DNA of 64,000 bases from Rhinopomastus cyanomelas. Its lineage: Eukaryota; Chordata; Aves; Bucerotiformes; Rhinopomastidae. A program made the position numbers and the translations under genes. Location of the stretch: the NCBI GenBank assembly GCA_013400115.1, contig VXBP01002706.1, positions 62,001 to 126,000 of the forward strand, read 5' to 3'. Positions 45,696 through 57,803 of the stretch are shown here, piece after piece (position 1 is the stretch's first letter; each line of letters begins with the position of its first letter). The notes under the pieces were generated by a model. That model saw nothing but the letters and a program-made list of their open reading frames with translations. It searched no databases and had not been told where the DNA came from.

Positions 45696-45885
45696 ATGAG
45701 GGACTCTAGGGATAGGATAAGGGGAGTTGTTTCAAACTAACAGGGGAGATGTTTAAAAGTCAAGTAGATCTGATGCTTACGGACAGGGTTTAGCAGTGGC
45801 CTTGGGACAGCTGGGTTAGTGGTTGGACTCAATGATCTTAAAGGTCTTTTACAATCTGAATGATTCCGTGATGTTGTGTGATTCC
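45696..45885 (+). mobile_element. CR1 LINE 3' end
   Basis: Plus-strand tail beginning ctctagggataggataaggg (the DRTRG codons), then jumping, apparently by deletion, to ggggagatgtttaaaagtca and the tttagcagtggccttggg 3' UTR block. It ends tgattccgtgatgttgtgtga. Confidence 0.86.
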
Positions 45886-47389
45886 TGCACTCCTGGAATT
45901 CATAAGCTCCGGATTCTAACAATTATAATGCAAAACCATCCCTCCAGGAATAAATTCAGTTACATAACAGCAAAACTTAACTGAAACGTGCCATGAAAAT
46001 TATAAGCTGAGGACACCCAAAAGGCAGCCACAGGGAAAACTATCTCCAAAGGAAACCTCATTTTGAGGGGTCAGCTGTGGGGACAGTGTTTACGGACAAC
46101 AAAAGCAAAGAGTTGTTATGTTCTCTGAGTCATCCCATCCACGGGGTATTTCACATTTTCCCACATTCATTCTGAACAGACACAGGTTCTAACTTACACT
46201 AGTTTCTTCCACGGACCAAGACCTACAAGAAAACACAGGTTGATGGGAACCTAACAGCTGCAAGGAGATACAGCCCTTCCATATAGTTTGGAGTTGACTG
46301 AGTTACTTTTGTTAGAGGTGCAAAAAAGAGAGATTTGGGGAGGAAGAAAACAAAGGGTTTCCTCTAAGCACAGAGATAAAGCTGTGTTTTTCTCATGTAT
46401 CTTCCCACTTCTTCACTTCCCCCCTCTTGTACACAAAACCCAAGGAAATCTGCCATTGCTTTAGGTCAAAGGAAAAACAGGCCCAGCTGCCGCAAGCCAA
46501 ACAACGTACAGGTTTGCTATCTCCCCTGCTGTTTTGGCTCGGGCTCTTCAGACTGGAAAATTCAGAAGCACGATCTCCCAAGCTCTATAAATGCCAGAAC
46601 CATCTAAGAGGAAAATAGGACAAGGCCACCCCCAGGCAAGTTTGTACTAAAATCTGCTGGCTGCGAGGCAAAAAACACAGTAAACATTGCGCAGGGACAG
46701 GCTGCTCCCTGGAAAATATTCCACACAAGAGCAACACCGCTTCCAAAGGATGCTGCGCTGGAGGGACTTCTGGAGAGAAGAAGAAATAAAAAAGGCAATG
46801 TTTCAGGATGCTTGTGAGCAGTTAGCAAGCTAATGGCACACTCAACGACAAAGTGTGTGACAGGCAATATGTTTTCGACGTTAATCCACAGAAGAAATGT
46901 AGAAGAGATGTTGAATGTTCTCTATAAAGCAGCACCAAATTCAGGATCGTGGAATAGTCCTGCGGTTCGCTAAGGAAATCTAGCTTTCCACAATGATTTT
47001 GTTGAGTACAATAATAAGCAATTAAACAGTCAATATCTTTATCCTGTCTTTTCAGGAAAGACAATTTAAGTTAAATTTTTGCAGCACTTGAGAGGGTGAA
47101 CTTTGCAACCGCTGACTGTATGTTTTAACATGGTCAGGACTGACTCAACCTACAAAAACAAGCCAAAAACAGAAGTTGAAACATCCTTTTTCCTGTGTAG
47201 CTCCAGTTTGCAGTAGCAAGAAACTAAACAACATGCTCTCCACCAGATGGCTGAAATAAAAAGAACACTCTTTCTGATTAATTAGGAAACAAATGAATCT
47301 GCTAACGCGCAAGTTACCATCAGGAAACCTGGGCTCCCACTGAACCTCAGGATTCGTGTTTTCAATGCCACTGTGTTCAGGACCATCAA
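45886..47389. other. Unique DNA with a weak minus-strand exon-like segment
   Basis: A minus-strand open stretch near 47057-46880 (RQDKDIDCLIAYYCTQQNHC, then GKLDFLSEPQDYSTILNLVL) follows an acceptor-like ctttcctgaaaag in phase 2. No good donor was found, so it is described here and not called. Confidence 0.35.
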
Positions 47390-47805
47390 ATCTTAGAATT
47401 ATTTAGGTTAGGAAAGACCTGCAAGATCACTGAGTCCAGCCATGAACCCAGCTATCCCAAGGTCACCACTAAACCCTGTCGCTGAGTTCTAGATTCTCAT
47501 GACTAGGAAACAAAGTCAGGGATGGCAATTCAACCCCCTCCCTTGGTAGCCTGTTCCAAAGCCTAAAGACCCTTACCAAGAAGAAGTTCTTCCTCACAGC
47601 CAACCTAAACTTCTCCTGGTGCAACTTGAGACCATTTCCTCTTGTCCTATCACTTGTTTCTTGAGAGAAGAGAGTACCCCACCTCCCTAGACTCTCCTTC
47701 AGGTAGCTGTAGACAGCAATAAGGTTTCCTCTTAGCCTCCTTTTCTTCAGATTAACCAGCCCCAGATCCCTTAGCCACCCCTTAAAAGGGTTAAAGAAGT
47801 TTCTC
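47390..47805 (-). mobile_element. CR1 LINE fragment, 3' end
   Basis: Minus-strand copy of about 415 bp from its end (tcttagaattatttaggtta) through the 3' UTR and the C-terminal block (caacttgagaccatttcctc is the reverse complement of the KLHQ-type codons) to the RRLRG region near 47740. It is the same general subfamily as 6009, 17556, 20436 and 56046. Confidence 0.9.
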
Positions 47806-48929
47806 GGGTGGAGGTAGAACTTCGTGTGTTCCAGTTAATGTCCATCTCAAGATTTGTCTGTCATTTCATAAACAAAACACTACACACACGAGTCCATCAC
47901 ATACAAATATCACCAGAAAGGGTATTGGTCCTTTTTCTAGGCACATAATGGTGTAAGACTGAGAAGTTTCCTAAAGGAGTAGGTGCCTCTAAGAGCAAGA
48001 ATGCAGGAAGGTCTCCACGCACTGAGGAATTACCCCAGGCATAGTTGTGAGGTAAAACCACACGTCCCTACTGAGAGTTCATTGAGCAATGGAGGTTCAT
48101 GTGTGTGCACTCCACCTCTCTTCAGCAAATGGAAATCCCCGGAGCAGATACAGCTCAAGGAGCAGGATGTGACAGGATGGAACTGAGCTCACCTAGCTGC
48201 ACTTAGGGAGCTGCAGCTAAGAGCTTTCCATGTCGCAATTATTTCTCTGCTTTCGCCATACAGCATGAGCCTCCAGACCAGGAACAGCCTATTCAGGAAA
48301 GCCGTGCCCTGCTGCCCAGACGAGGACACCAAGGAGTGAGCTCCTACCTTTCTTTGCTGATTTTAGTACTAAACCAGGACCCAGTGTTTCAGCTAGGGGT
48401 TGCAGAAGGACCCCTTCAGAAGTCTGCAACGCACTGAGAAGGAACCTACCACGTTTGAGGGCTAAAGCACAGTTTCACGTTCTTTAATGACAACACAGAT
48501 ACCCAAAGAGGACAAATGGTTCAGTGAGGATCCATGGCTGACAATGAACCCACACCAGTACAAATCACAGTATTCCTCCTAAGTGTGAAACCTTGGTTCT
48601 CAGACATGTTGCAAAACTTACTTTCTAGGGACAAAGGAAATAATGAAGATGTTTACTAGAAACTAAACCCAAGACTGCTTTTTAGAATCCAAGTAAAGGT
48701 ACTATTACTTTTAAGTAATTGACAAAGCTGGGAGACTAGGAAAGAAATTCCAAAAAGGCTTCCTCACATATTAAAAAAGGTTTCAAATAATTTTATACAT
48801 GCAGGGAGGCCACTTAATTCAGCAAAATGAGCCCATCTCACTTTTCCTTACAGGCTCGTCATCATCACCTACTGCAGAAAATACAGGACTACACACAACT
48901 GCAGAAGCCCATAGAAAACACTGATGGTT

Positions 48930-49278
48930 CGAATAATGTTCATAAATATGGAAAAGGCAGGTGTCAGGAGGATGGAGCTAGGCTCTGCTCAGTGGCATCC
49001 CATGATAGGACAAGGGGCATCAAGTGTCAGCTGGAACATAGGAGGTTCCACATCAATATGAGAAGGAACTTCTTCATGGTGAGGATGAGAGAGCACTGGA
49101 AGGGGCTGTCCAAGGGGGGTTGTGGAGTCTCCTTGTTTGGAGACATTGTAAACCCACCTGGACATGTTCCTGTGTGACTTGATCTAGGGGATCCTGATGT
49201 GAAAGGGGGATTGGAGTGGATGCTCTTTCAAGGTCCCTTCCAAACCCTAATATTCTGGGATTCTGTGTGATTCTGTGA
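48930..49278 (+). mobile_element. CR1 LINE fragment, 3' end
   Basis: Plus-strand tail starting at the VHKYGKGRCQEDGARLCS segment, with SHDRTRGIKCQLEHRRFHIN, then the RRNFF block and a frame change in the LPREVVE region (gggggttgtggagtctcc). The 3' UTR ends tattctgggattctgtgtga. Its start lies within about 20 codons of the internal junction of the ORF1-only element at 37706, but nothing of ORF1 is attached. Confidence 0.9.
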
Positions 49279-50704
49279 TGTTATAATGATGACAGAGGAG
49301 AGGTCCTGGAGCCTTGGGTAGGTACAACTTACAGTTCTTCTCTAAGAGGAAATTTACTTTGTGGAGGGAGGTTTCTCTTCCACAGTTTGAGCTGTTCCCT
49401 AACATATGGGTAGGTAGGAAGACTTTGCCAAATGTGTGACAGTTACATAAAGCACGCAACATCTGACAGATACGACAAGGGTAATAATAAATTATTCCTT
49501 TGCACTCCCTCTCTGAAAAAGCTGAACAAAATGACAATACAAAGTCCATCAGCTCTTGCTTCCCATTTGTGAAGTCTTTTGTGCTCGTGTGGAAACTCTG
49601 GCCATGGCTGGATCTACTTGAGAGCTTTCTGCCATTTCAAATGAGTGTTCACTCTGTTTTGCTATTAATATCTGAGTATATGCAGGATATTATTTCTTGT
49701 ATCTCATCTCAATTTCCAGTTGTGCATCTGCTGCAACACGTAGATACTAGAGCCTGTTTGAATTTGCCGGCCTCCTTTCTCTCTGTCCCGTCTCTTCCAT
49801 TCTTACAGCTGTCCTCATCCTCTAGTAGATACAGTGAGGTTAAAACAAGAAGCAGAGTTATCCTTAAAAGCTGAGGATTATCCTGGTTTACTGGAAATAT
49901 TTAGCTGAGTTGGTGGTTTGGAAATACTTCCATGAGAACTGCCTGAGCTAAAAGTTACAGAGACAAAATTCCATAAAAATAACTGTGAAGTCCAGTTTGT
50001 AACAAAGTCATTGTTGGCAGCTTTTGGTTTCAAAACTTTCCGTAGCAGCAAGAAGGGAAGATTCACGGATCAAAGTCATCTAGATTTTTTGAGGCAATTA
50101 AAATTAACAGCTAACACTGGATTTGAACCCCACTGCGATTAGTTCATTCCCATTCAGTTTTTGCTCCATATCCTCATGAAGAATGACTCTGAGGAACAGA
50201 GGATAGGAAGAGACACTTTTTTTTTTCTATTTAAAATTGGTTCCGCAGGATGGAAATTTGGCAGCAGACATGGAAACTAAGCAAAATCTGTTTAGAGATC
50301 TTTCTGCAATGAAACCCACAAAAAAGCTCAAATAAAGAGAGATTTTAACGATGAAGCCACACTTTGTTGAAATTTCTCTTTGTGTTCCTTTCCTGGTCTT
50401 TCTAGCTGTTGCTAAATGAGTTGTTTGGAGGGAGCTGTACTGTACACCCAGGGTGCCAGCACTCCTCTGTGTCCTGAGCTCCTCACTGCTTCTGGCCACC
50501 ATCTGCAGGAACGAGCCAGATACAATGAGACTGAAGGGGTGATACTAAATTAGCTGAGGTTGTGAGAGATGCTGCCAGGATAGGTGTTAGAACTTTTAGA
50601 AGGTCACTGCAGGTTTCAGAAGTAAATTTAAGGGTATCTTCTGCTAGTCCAGGAATACAGGAGTAAGGAGGAGCAATGTCCCATCTCTGACTCCTACAGA
50701 TACC
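49279..50704. other. Unique DNA with long but unsupported open frames
   Basis: A 124-codon plus-strand frame (49500-49874) and a 91-codon minus-strand frame (50502-50227) lie here, without family similarity or splice support. A ggatttgaacccc motif at 50117-50130 resembles a tRNA-type B box in isolation. Confidence 0.35.
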
Positions 50705-51220
50705 ACATTCTGGGCTACATCAAAATAACTGTCCAGCACAAGAAGGATGCAGGCAGACTGGAGCGCATCAAAAGGAGGGCCACTAAAAGAATCAGGGGAA
50801 TGGAGCATCTCTTGTATGAGGACTGGCTAAGAGAGTTGAAGCTGTTCAGCCTGGAGAAAAGAAGGCTCAGTGGCGGACCTTCTTTTGATCTTCCAGTACC
50901 TGAGGGGGGCCTACATGAAGGCAGGGGAAGGTCTTTTCAAGAGGGTTTGTACGGATAGGACAAGGACAATTGGGTTCAAGTTGGGAAAGGATAGGTTTAG
51001 GCTGGATATTAGAGAAAAGATTTTCAGTGTGGGGCTGGTTGATTGCTGGAATGGGCTTCCCGGGAAGGTGGTGGGACCCATCTCTGCAGTTGTTTAAGGT
51101 CAGGCTTGAAGAGGCTCTGAGCTGACTGACCCAAGTAGAGTTATCCCTCTGTAGGAAGATTGGACTAGATGATCTCTAGAAGTCCCTTCCAGCCTAGAAC
51201 ATTCTATGATTCTATGATAT
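50705..51220 (+). mobile_element. CR1 LINE fragment, 3' end
   Basis: Plus-strand copy of about 510 bp of an older subfamily: gagcgcatcaaaaggagggc (ERIKRRA), MEHLLYEDWLRELKLFSLEK in one frame, then a frame change and a 75-codon piece (GAYMKAGEGLFKRVCTDRTR, then FKLGKDRFRLDIREKIFSVG). It ends gattggactagatgatctctag and two intact octamers (attctatgattctatgat). Confidence 0.91.
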
Positions 51221-52039
51221 CCAGCCTAGATGGGAGGACACATCTCTATGCACCATTAACCTAATGATCAGCAAAAATGAGCCAAGAGGGGGACGGAAAT
51301 TTGTCTACTAATCTGGTAAAAAGTAGAACTTTGTGGAAGAGCAAGGAGGAAACCTGGAAGCAGCTACACCTTGCTGACCAGGAGATTTTTCTGGTGCTGT
51401 GCAGTTATCAGCATTCCCACACATCTGGCAAGCAGCAGGAAAATATTTTCAGTTAATATTTTCTTGCTTTTTGTTCCTCAGACTAAATATTGCTAGGAAA
51501 ATGAAGAAAGTCTTGTCTTCACCAAAGAGATACAAGCAGAGAAATGGGTGCTGGTGTGCCTGTGCCACCTCTTACTGTTTATGAAGCTGCATCTGAAGGG
51601 GAGAGGTGGGTGGTACCTTAAATTCCCATTTTGTTTGGCTTCAAAGCCAATAATTATGGATCCCCATAGTAAAGCAAATGGTTAAGCAAATGGTTATGGA
51701 TATTTTTTAATAGGCAGGAAACTGCATTCCTTTGTTCCCTAACATCTCATCTCCAAATGCACAGAAGTGAAGGTTTACAAATGTGTTACCTAGACGAGCA
51801 CAATCTCTGTAGGAAAAGTCAACTTTGCTTTTACGAAGGGAAATGCCACTTAAGTCCTCTGAGGCCCTTTGAGGCTGACCATGAGTCAGTCACTTATCAG
51901 GGTATGGGAAACTGATGTAAAACAGGAACTTATTACACTGATCAGAAAAGCAAATCAAATGCTAGGAAATATTAATGAAGGATTGAACAGACTGCATCCT
52001 TGTTGCCACTGTGTCTCACCACCCTCAGCATCAACAATT

Positions 52040-52352
52040 TCTTCCTTCTCTTCAGTCTGAATCTCCTTCTTTCATCTTAGCCACCACCCTTTGTCCTGTC
52101 ACAGCAGCCCCTGCTCAAAAGTTCATCCCCATCTTTCTGATTGGCCCCTTTAAGGCCTGAAAGGCTGCACTAAGGTCTTCTCGGAGCTTCTCTTCTCCAG
52201 CTGAACCACCCTCCCCCAACCCCAACTCTCCCAGCCTGGCCTCACTGCGAGGGTTCCTCGCTCAGAGCAGCATCTCTGGGGCCTCCTCTGACCCTGCTTC
52301 ACCAGCTCTAGGTCTCTGCTGGGCTGAGAAGCCCAGAGCTGGACACTTGCAT
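52040..52352 (-). mobile_element. CR1 LINE internal fragment lacking its 3' UTR
   Basis: Minus-strand CR1 covering the FSLEKR-type block (cttctcttctccagctgaac, reverse) and the region above it up to gcccagagctggacac. The usual 3' UTR and octamer tail are missing at the low-coordinate side, where the sequence changes near 52040. The copy has therefore lost its 3' end after insertion. Confidence 0.78.
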
Positions 52353-52780
52353 GTAACCCAGGACTAACATGTCTGTCTCCCTGGGAAGCAGAACTATCAA
52401 GCCCATGCTTTACACAGGCCAGAACAACAGCTGCATCAGATCATTTCGTACACCAAACCACAACACAGACACAGTACAACCACAGCAAGCCATGCGTGGA
52501 TCCACAAGCCACCATCATCCACGGACCCACAGGAAGCAAACACTGAGAAACGCCCAAATAAAGAAGAAGACATCCAGTTAATCAAAATGGGCCTTCCTTC
52601 TTGGCTCACTATCAAAACACATTTTAAAGTTGGGGATTTCAGAAAGATTTGCAGAGCAAATGGACAGGGCATGTTATTCACTGGAGCTTCCACCTGCAAT
52701 CTACCTGCACAATCCAACTAAAAGCATGCCCTAGTTAAACACCTGACATCAGTGTCCAACAGCCACCACAAGCAACACCA

Positions 52781-52992
52781 TCAGTTCTGATGTCCTTCAG
52801 TAGGCTCAGCTGAGCGACCAAGCAGGAAATAGCTTTTTCCACCACTAGCAGGAGCCTGAACTTGCTGGTGGAGCTTCCCAGCTGCAGATGGATCAACTAT
52901 ATCTACTTGGACTGGCCAGTCAACATTTGTTGCTGACTCTTTAAAAGCTGCTTTGTTAACCTTTGGAGCCGCTGGAGTTGCACAAAATAGTT
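52781..52992 (-). CDS. Candidate terminal exon, unidentified gene
   Basis: After a good acceptor (catgtatttcatctacag at 52993-53010) the minus strand is open for about 70 codons to a TGA at 52781-52783. It reads FCATPAAPKVNKAAFKESAT, then NVDWPVQVDIVDPSAAGKLH and APASGGKSYFLLGRSAEPTE. The composition (Ala/Pro/Lys-rich, then a GKSYFLLGR stretch) is more protein-like than most short frames here. It could be a last exon or part of a processed copy. No clear poly(A) signal was found just beyond the stop. Confidence 0.3.
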
Positions 52993-53034
52993 CTGTAGAT
53001 GAAATACATGTGCGTGCAGTTTAAAACTGGGCTA

Positions 53035-53213
53035 CACCCGAGATCACAGGAACTCTGAGAGTCTGTGATTACAGCAACCACAGCAGGTTTCTGAAAGGGA
53101 AGATCAAGAGTCACTGGTTTGAAAGGAAAGAATGAGTTGTCCAGCAACTGACAGGGGGAGGTGACACCAGGGTGCTTCACTGCATCTGTAGAAAGTAGTG
53201 CAAAGCCCACCTG
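53035..53213 (-). CDS. Candidate exon upstream of the 52.8-kb segment, unidentified gene
   Basis: A strong acceptor (atccctttctgtcctag) precedes an open stretch (QVGFALLSTDAVKHPGVTSP, then CQLLDNSFFPFKPVTLDLPF and QKPAVVAVITDSQSSCDLG). The donor is unclear (ctcgg|gtgtag is weak), and its phase does not fit the next segment, so the right-hand boundary is approximate. The frame remains open into 52956 if no splicing occurs. Confidence 0.25.
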
Positions 53214-53464
53214 CTAGGACAGAAAGGGATTTAAGGGATTAAAAGACATGGCATTTATTATTATTACTTCTTATTCTAGAAAATGAATCCTCAAAGGAAG
53301 TAGGATGAAGAGTGGGATGAGCAGACAGCTCCACACAGTAGTTAGGACTGATTAAGCTACTTGAGCTGTTACTGATACCAACACAATTCCCAGTGAAAAT
53401 GCCAAGAGAAGAGAGGAGATTCAAAAAGCTCTGGAAGCTGCAAAGGCAGGCAGTGAACTGCAAA

Positions 53465-55255
53465 CCTGTTTTATAAAACCATGGGCAGTTTTTACACACA
53501 GATAAATGCGCTATTGAGCGAGGAGGCAGCCTTGACAACTGAGGATGCAGAGAAGGCAGAGCTGCTGAATGCCTCCTTTGCTTCAGTCTTTACATCTAAG
53601 GCCGAACTCTCCTATGTCCCCCAGAACTTGGATGAAGGAGAGGAAGCCTGGAGGAGGGAGTGCTCCCCACTGGTCAGCGTGGACTGGGTCAGAGATCAGC
53701 TGCACAAATTGAACATGAACAAGTCCATGGGCCCTGATGAGATGCACCCAAGGGTGCTGAGAGAGCTGGCTGATATTATTGCCCTACCGCTATCTATCAT
53801 CTTTGCCAAATCGTGGCAGACAGGAGAGGTGCCTGAGGACTGGAGGAGAGCCAATGTCACTCCAGTCTTCAAAAAGGGCAAGAAAGAAGTTCCAGGAAAC
53901 TATAGACCAGTCAGCCTCACCTCCATCCCTGGAAAAATGATGAAGCGGCTCCTGCTAGAGGGCATCTCAAGGCACTTGGAAGAGAAGAAGGTTATCAGGA
54001 GTAGTCAGCACGGATTTATGAAGGGGAAGTCCTGCTTGACTAACCTGATAGCATTCTATAATGCAATAACTGAATGGTTAGATTCAGGGAAACCAGTGGA
54101 TGTGGTCTACCTTGACCTTAGCAAGGCCTTTGACACTGTCTCCCATGAAATTTTAGTGAGCAAGCTGAGGAAGTGTGGGATGGAAGAGCAGACAGTGAGG
54201 TGGGTTAGGAACTGGTTGCAGGATAGAGTTCAGAGGGTGGTGATCAATGGTGCCAGGTCCAGCTGGAGAGCTGTGACTAGTGGTGTCCCCCAGGGATCGG
54301 TGCTGGGACCGGTCTTGTTCAACATCTTCATCAATGACATTGATGAGGGCACAGAGTGTCTGCTCAGCAAGTTTGCCGACGACACCAAGCTGGGAGGCTT
54401 GGCTGATACGGCTGAGGGCTGTGCTGCCATCCAGAGAGACCTGGACAGACTGGAGGGCTGGGCACAGAGAAACCAGATGAAGTTCAACAGGGACAAGTGC
54501 AGAGTCCTGCATCTGGGGAGGAATAACAAACTCCACCAGTACAGGCTGGGAGGTGATCTACTGGAAAGCAGTCCTGTGGAGAGGGACCTGGGGGTCCTGG
54601 TGGACAACAGGTTAACCATGGCACAGCAATGTGCCCTGGTGGCCAAGAAGGCCAATGGGATCCTGGGGTGTATTAGGAGGAGTGTGTCCAGCAGATCGAG
54701 GGAAGTTCTTCTCCCCCTCTACTCTGCCCTGGTGAGGCCTCATCTTGAGTACTGTGTTCAGTTTTGGGCCCCCCAGTTTAAGAGGGACAAGGATCTACTG
54801 GAGAGGGTCCAGCGGAGGGCTACGAGGATGATTAGGGGACAGGAGGGCATGGCTTATGAGGAGAGGCTGAGGGACTTGGGGCTTTTTAGTCTGGAGAAGA
54901 CTTAGGGGAGATTTGATCAATGCTTATAAGTATCTGAAGGCTGGCCAGGAGAGGGGGGACAGGCTCTTTTCACTTGCTCCCTGTGATAGGACAAGGAGCA
55001 ATGGGTGTAAGTTGCAGCAGAGGAGGTTCCGCCTCAACACAAGGGGGAACTTCTTTGCTGTGAGGGTCACAGAGCACTGGAACAGACTCCCCAGGGAGGT
55101 CATGGAGTCTCCTTCTCTGGGGACTTTCAAGGCCGCCTGGATGCGTTCCTCTGTGATCTGTGTTAGATAGTTTTGTCCTGCTCCGGCAGGGGGGTTGGAC
55201 TCTATGATCTCTTGGGTCCCTTCCAACCCCTAACATCCTATGATCCTATGATAAA
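53465..55255 (+). mobile_element. CR1 LINE with near-intact reverse transcriptase
   Basis: The longest plus-strand CR1 here (about 1.8 kb). It starts just upstream of the RT domain and ends with the 3' UTR (gggggttggactctatgatct) and two octamer-like units (atcctatgatcctatgat). The endonuclease and ORF1 are absent, the normal 5' truncation of a CR1 insertion. Low decay marks it as comparatively recent. It ends with a CDRTRSNG and EHWNRLPREVMESPS C-terminus, so its subfamily differs from the GGCQEDGARLFS copies. Confidence 0.95.
53481..55170 (+). pseudogene. CR1 ORF2 reverse transcriptase, 474 codons open, one small deletion
   Basis: The open frame from 53481 contains the ordered RT blocks: the fingers segment (KSMGPDEMHPRVLRELADII, then GNYRPVSLTSIPGK), SSQHGFMKGKSCLTNLIAF, the palm block VVYLDLSKAFDTVSHE, then SGVPQGSVLGPVLFNIFIND and the catalytic KFADDTKLGG near 54370-54398. 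It continues through the thumb (RPHLEYCVQFWAPQ) to SLEKT and a stop at 54903. Copies elsewhere have more bases between the EK codons and the next conserved codons, so a small deletion here probably shifted the frame. The remaining 85 codons (54913-55170) lie in another frame. Confidence 0.92.
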
Positions 55256-56045
55256 CATTTCTGAGGAAGGACAACACTTCCTAACTGTAGAATAAGGAAA
55301 CATCAAAAGAAGGAAATCGACAAAACCCAGCAAGTGACATACACAAAAAACACCCACTCTTTTCTGTCCATGTCCACCTTTTCTGGTCTGTTCTTTCTGG
55401 AGCATTAACACAGCAACAGAGCTGTAACTAGAAGCTTAAATATGAGAGAACACAGCCACTTGCCTTGTGTGCAGCCTGTCATTGTGAATTAGGCACAAGT
55501 TGACGAGCTAAAGAGCTGGCTTGCAGTCTCATCATTCAATCATCCATCCCATCTCATCAACTGAGCAAGGCAGTAGCACATGTGCCATCCAGCTTAAAGG
55601 ACAGCAAAACTGTGGGTTCTAATCACAGGCCATCTTCAGACAGCGCTTGCCATTAAGGGTGGGTTTGTTCTGAATCTATTGTTTATTGAAAATTAATTAA
55701 TACTTCTCTCTGCTCCTTTTAACTCCTGCATTTTGCACCATTTAGAGGAACTTATCAAAATAATTATTTTGTAATTTCTTAGGAATAAGCTAAACAACAA
55801 ATGGCAGTGGGTGGAATGAAACATGAGCCGTTTACAGTCCAACAACTTTGACAAAACTAAGGTCACTTAGACAACTTATGCAACTGCATCTTTAGCTGGG
55901 GCTAATCTGCAGTGCCTTATTTACAGGCTAAACTATTGTCACCAGGTAGAAGCTGTCTCAAATCAGCCCAGATATGAAGATTCGATAAATAAAGTAAAAT
56001 ATAAATGACAATGTAAGTGCCCTTAAAAATCAGTGCCTCACTTAG
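55256..56045. other. Unique DNA, nothing recognised
   Basis: Sequence between two CR1 copies with no feature seen. The same is true of 56571-57803 apart from the poly(A) run. Confidence 0.45.
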
Positions 56046-56570
56046 CAGAAAATCATTTAGGCTGGAAAAGATCTCCAGGATCAGCAAATCCAACCATGAA
56101 CTCAACTGTCCCAAGACCATCACTAAACCTTGTCCCTAAGCTCTACATCTCCTCAACCATGGCACATGGCCAGGGATGACAATTCAACTCCCTCCTTGGC
56201 ATTAGAAAAACCTATTCTAAGGCCTGAGAAGACTTTCCAGGAAGCTTTTCCTCATGGCCAGCCTAAACTTACCCTGGGGAAGCCTGAGGCCATTTCTTTT
56301 TGTCCTATCACTTATTTCTTGGGAGAAGAGACCAACATCCATCTCTCTACAGCCTCCTTTCAGGTAGTTGTAGACAGCATTAAGTTCTCCCCTCAGCTTC
56401 CTTTTCTCCAGACTAACCAGCCCCAGCTCCCTCAGCTGCCCCTCACAAGGTTTGTTCTCCAGACCCTCCAACCTTGTTGTCCTTCTGTGGACCCACACCA
56501 GTGCCTCAGTGTCCTTCTTGTATTGAGGTGCCCAAAACTGAACCCAGTACTCGAGGTGTGGCATCTAACT
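56046..56570 (-). mobile_element. CR1 LINE fragment, about 525 bp
   Basis: Minus-strand copy with a 115-codon open frame (56564-56217): MPHLEYWVQFWAPQYKKDTE, then RELGLVSLEKRKLRGELNAV, YNYLKGGCREMDVGLFSQEI and DRTKRNGLRLPQGKFRLAMR. Past that the frame shifts, and the 3' UTR runs to 56046 without a clear octamer tail (gaaaatcatttaggctgg). The old open segment is a partial ORF2 C-terminus. Confidence 0.9.
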
Positions 56571-57324
56571 TCTACAAAAACAGAAAAAACTTCATTTGGT
56601 CTAAATTTGCCTGAGTCACTAATCTGTTCTTTACTGCCCTTCTCCAGAAGAGGCTGGGCAGTAGTTTTCTCTCATTTTAGGGAACCTGAGGGGCACTACA
56701 TAATGAACCTTGGTCTAAGTCAGCCAACACATAACCTCCAAGGAGACTGAGCCAATGGAAACCAAGTTACATTTCTGCAGAACGGGTAAAAGTAAAGTGA
56801 GAGGAAAGGCTCGTCTACAGCTCGTTCATTTATCAGTCTTTAAAACACCAAGAATTCCTCAATTAAAAAGGTTCAAGCCCAACAGACACCGCAGCACCAT
56901 CTCTGTGAAATGACACAGGAGGGCAGATTCTCCACTAGTTAAAGGAACAGAATCAGATCTCTATTAAATTCATACAGCTGCTGTGACTACTTTTAAGTAA
57001 AAAATTAAGTTACAAAAGTGCAAAAGGAAAGTTTTTCTACGATTCGAAGTACTTTGGGTTAATTGTATTTATTTTTCTTCAAGCTCTACCTCATACTTTA
57101 TCCTCAAAGCTATCCTTTTCTTTAACCTTTGGCCAAACACTCTTTCCTGACACAGATGACAAATTATTACGGTTCTCAAGTAGGGGAGAAAGAGCACTAA
57201 AGCCGACCAAGACTAGAAATAGCCTTTGCTGTCAAGAAAGAAGATTCCTAAACCAAGATTTCAAGAAGAAATTGGAGAACTAATTGAGATGTCCATGGAC
57301 AGAAAAATAACACAGGAAGTGTCC

Positions 57325-57342
57325 AAAAAAAAAAAAAAAAAA
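57325..57342 (+). repeat. Poly(A) tract (18 A)
   Basis: Eighteen uninterrupted A residues after cacaggaagtgtcc. No retrocopy was recognised upstream, and CR1 elements do not end in poly(A). A short retroposed transcript is possible but unsupported. Confidence 0.9.
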
Positions 57343-57803
57343 GGAACCAGAGGCCCTGAGGAATGGTAGACATTCTGCAGTTTCTTTCCTGCCATTTCTT
57401 TATATTTCATTTCAAATGTGAATCACAGGCTTCGCTTTCAGAGCTGCCCTGCTCCTGGATAGACCATGTACCCAGCCAGGGACACCAGAAATGCTACTGT
57501 GTTCCAGTTAATATAACCACCACCTCACTACACCGGTTCTCACAGTGGTCTAACTCTTTACACAAGTAGCAAAAGATCTGCTGAACGTGTGACGTGAACA
57601 GGAACCTTACTCAAGTCCCAAAAGGCAGAAGGCAGAGAAGGTACGTCAGCAGGCAGGGGCTGTGTTGCGACCTCCCTGCACAGGATCGTGTGGCGGTACC
57701 ACAGTGCATTAGGACAGAATGTCCTAAAAAGAAGCAAAATAAGGGGAAAAATCTCCAACCAAACCCCAAATCTCACAACTCACGTTTTTTGTAACCTCTC
57801 AAG

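Noticed and set aside
49500..49874. A 124-codon plus-strand frame
   Set aside because: No family similarity, promoter or splice evidence seen. It was considered as a host exon and dropped.
54153..54655. Minus-strand frames of 127 and 141 codons
   Set aside because: Shadows of the CR1 reverse transcriptase on the plus strand.
56130..56750. A 206-codon plus-strand frame
   Set aside because: Mostly antisense to the CR1 copy at 56046-56570. The remaining codons have no similarity to a known family.
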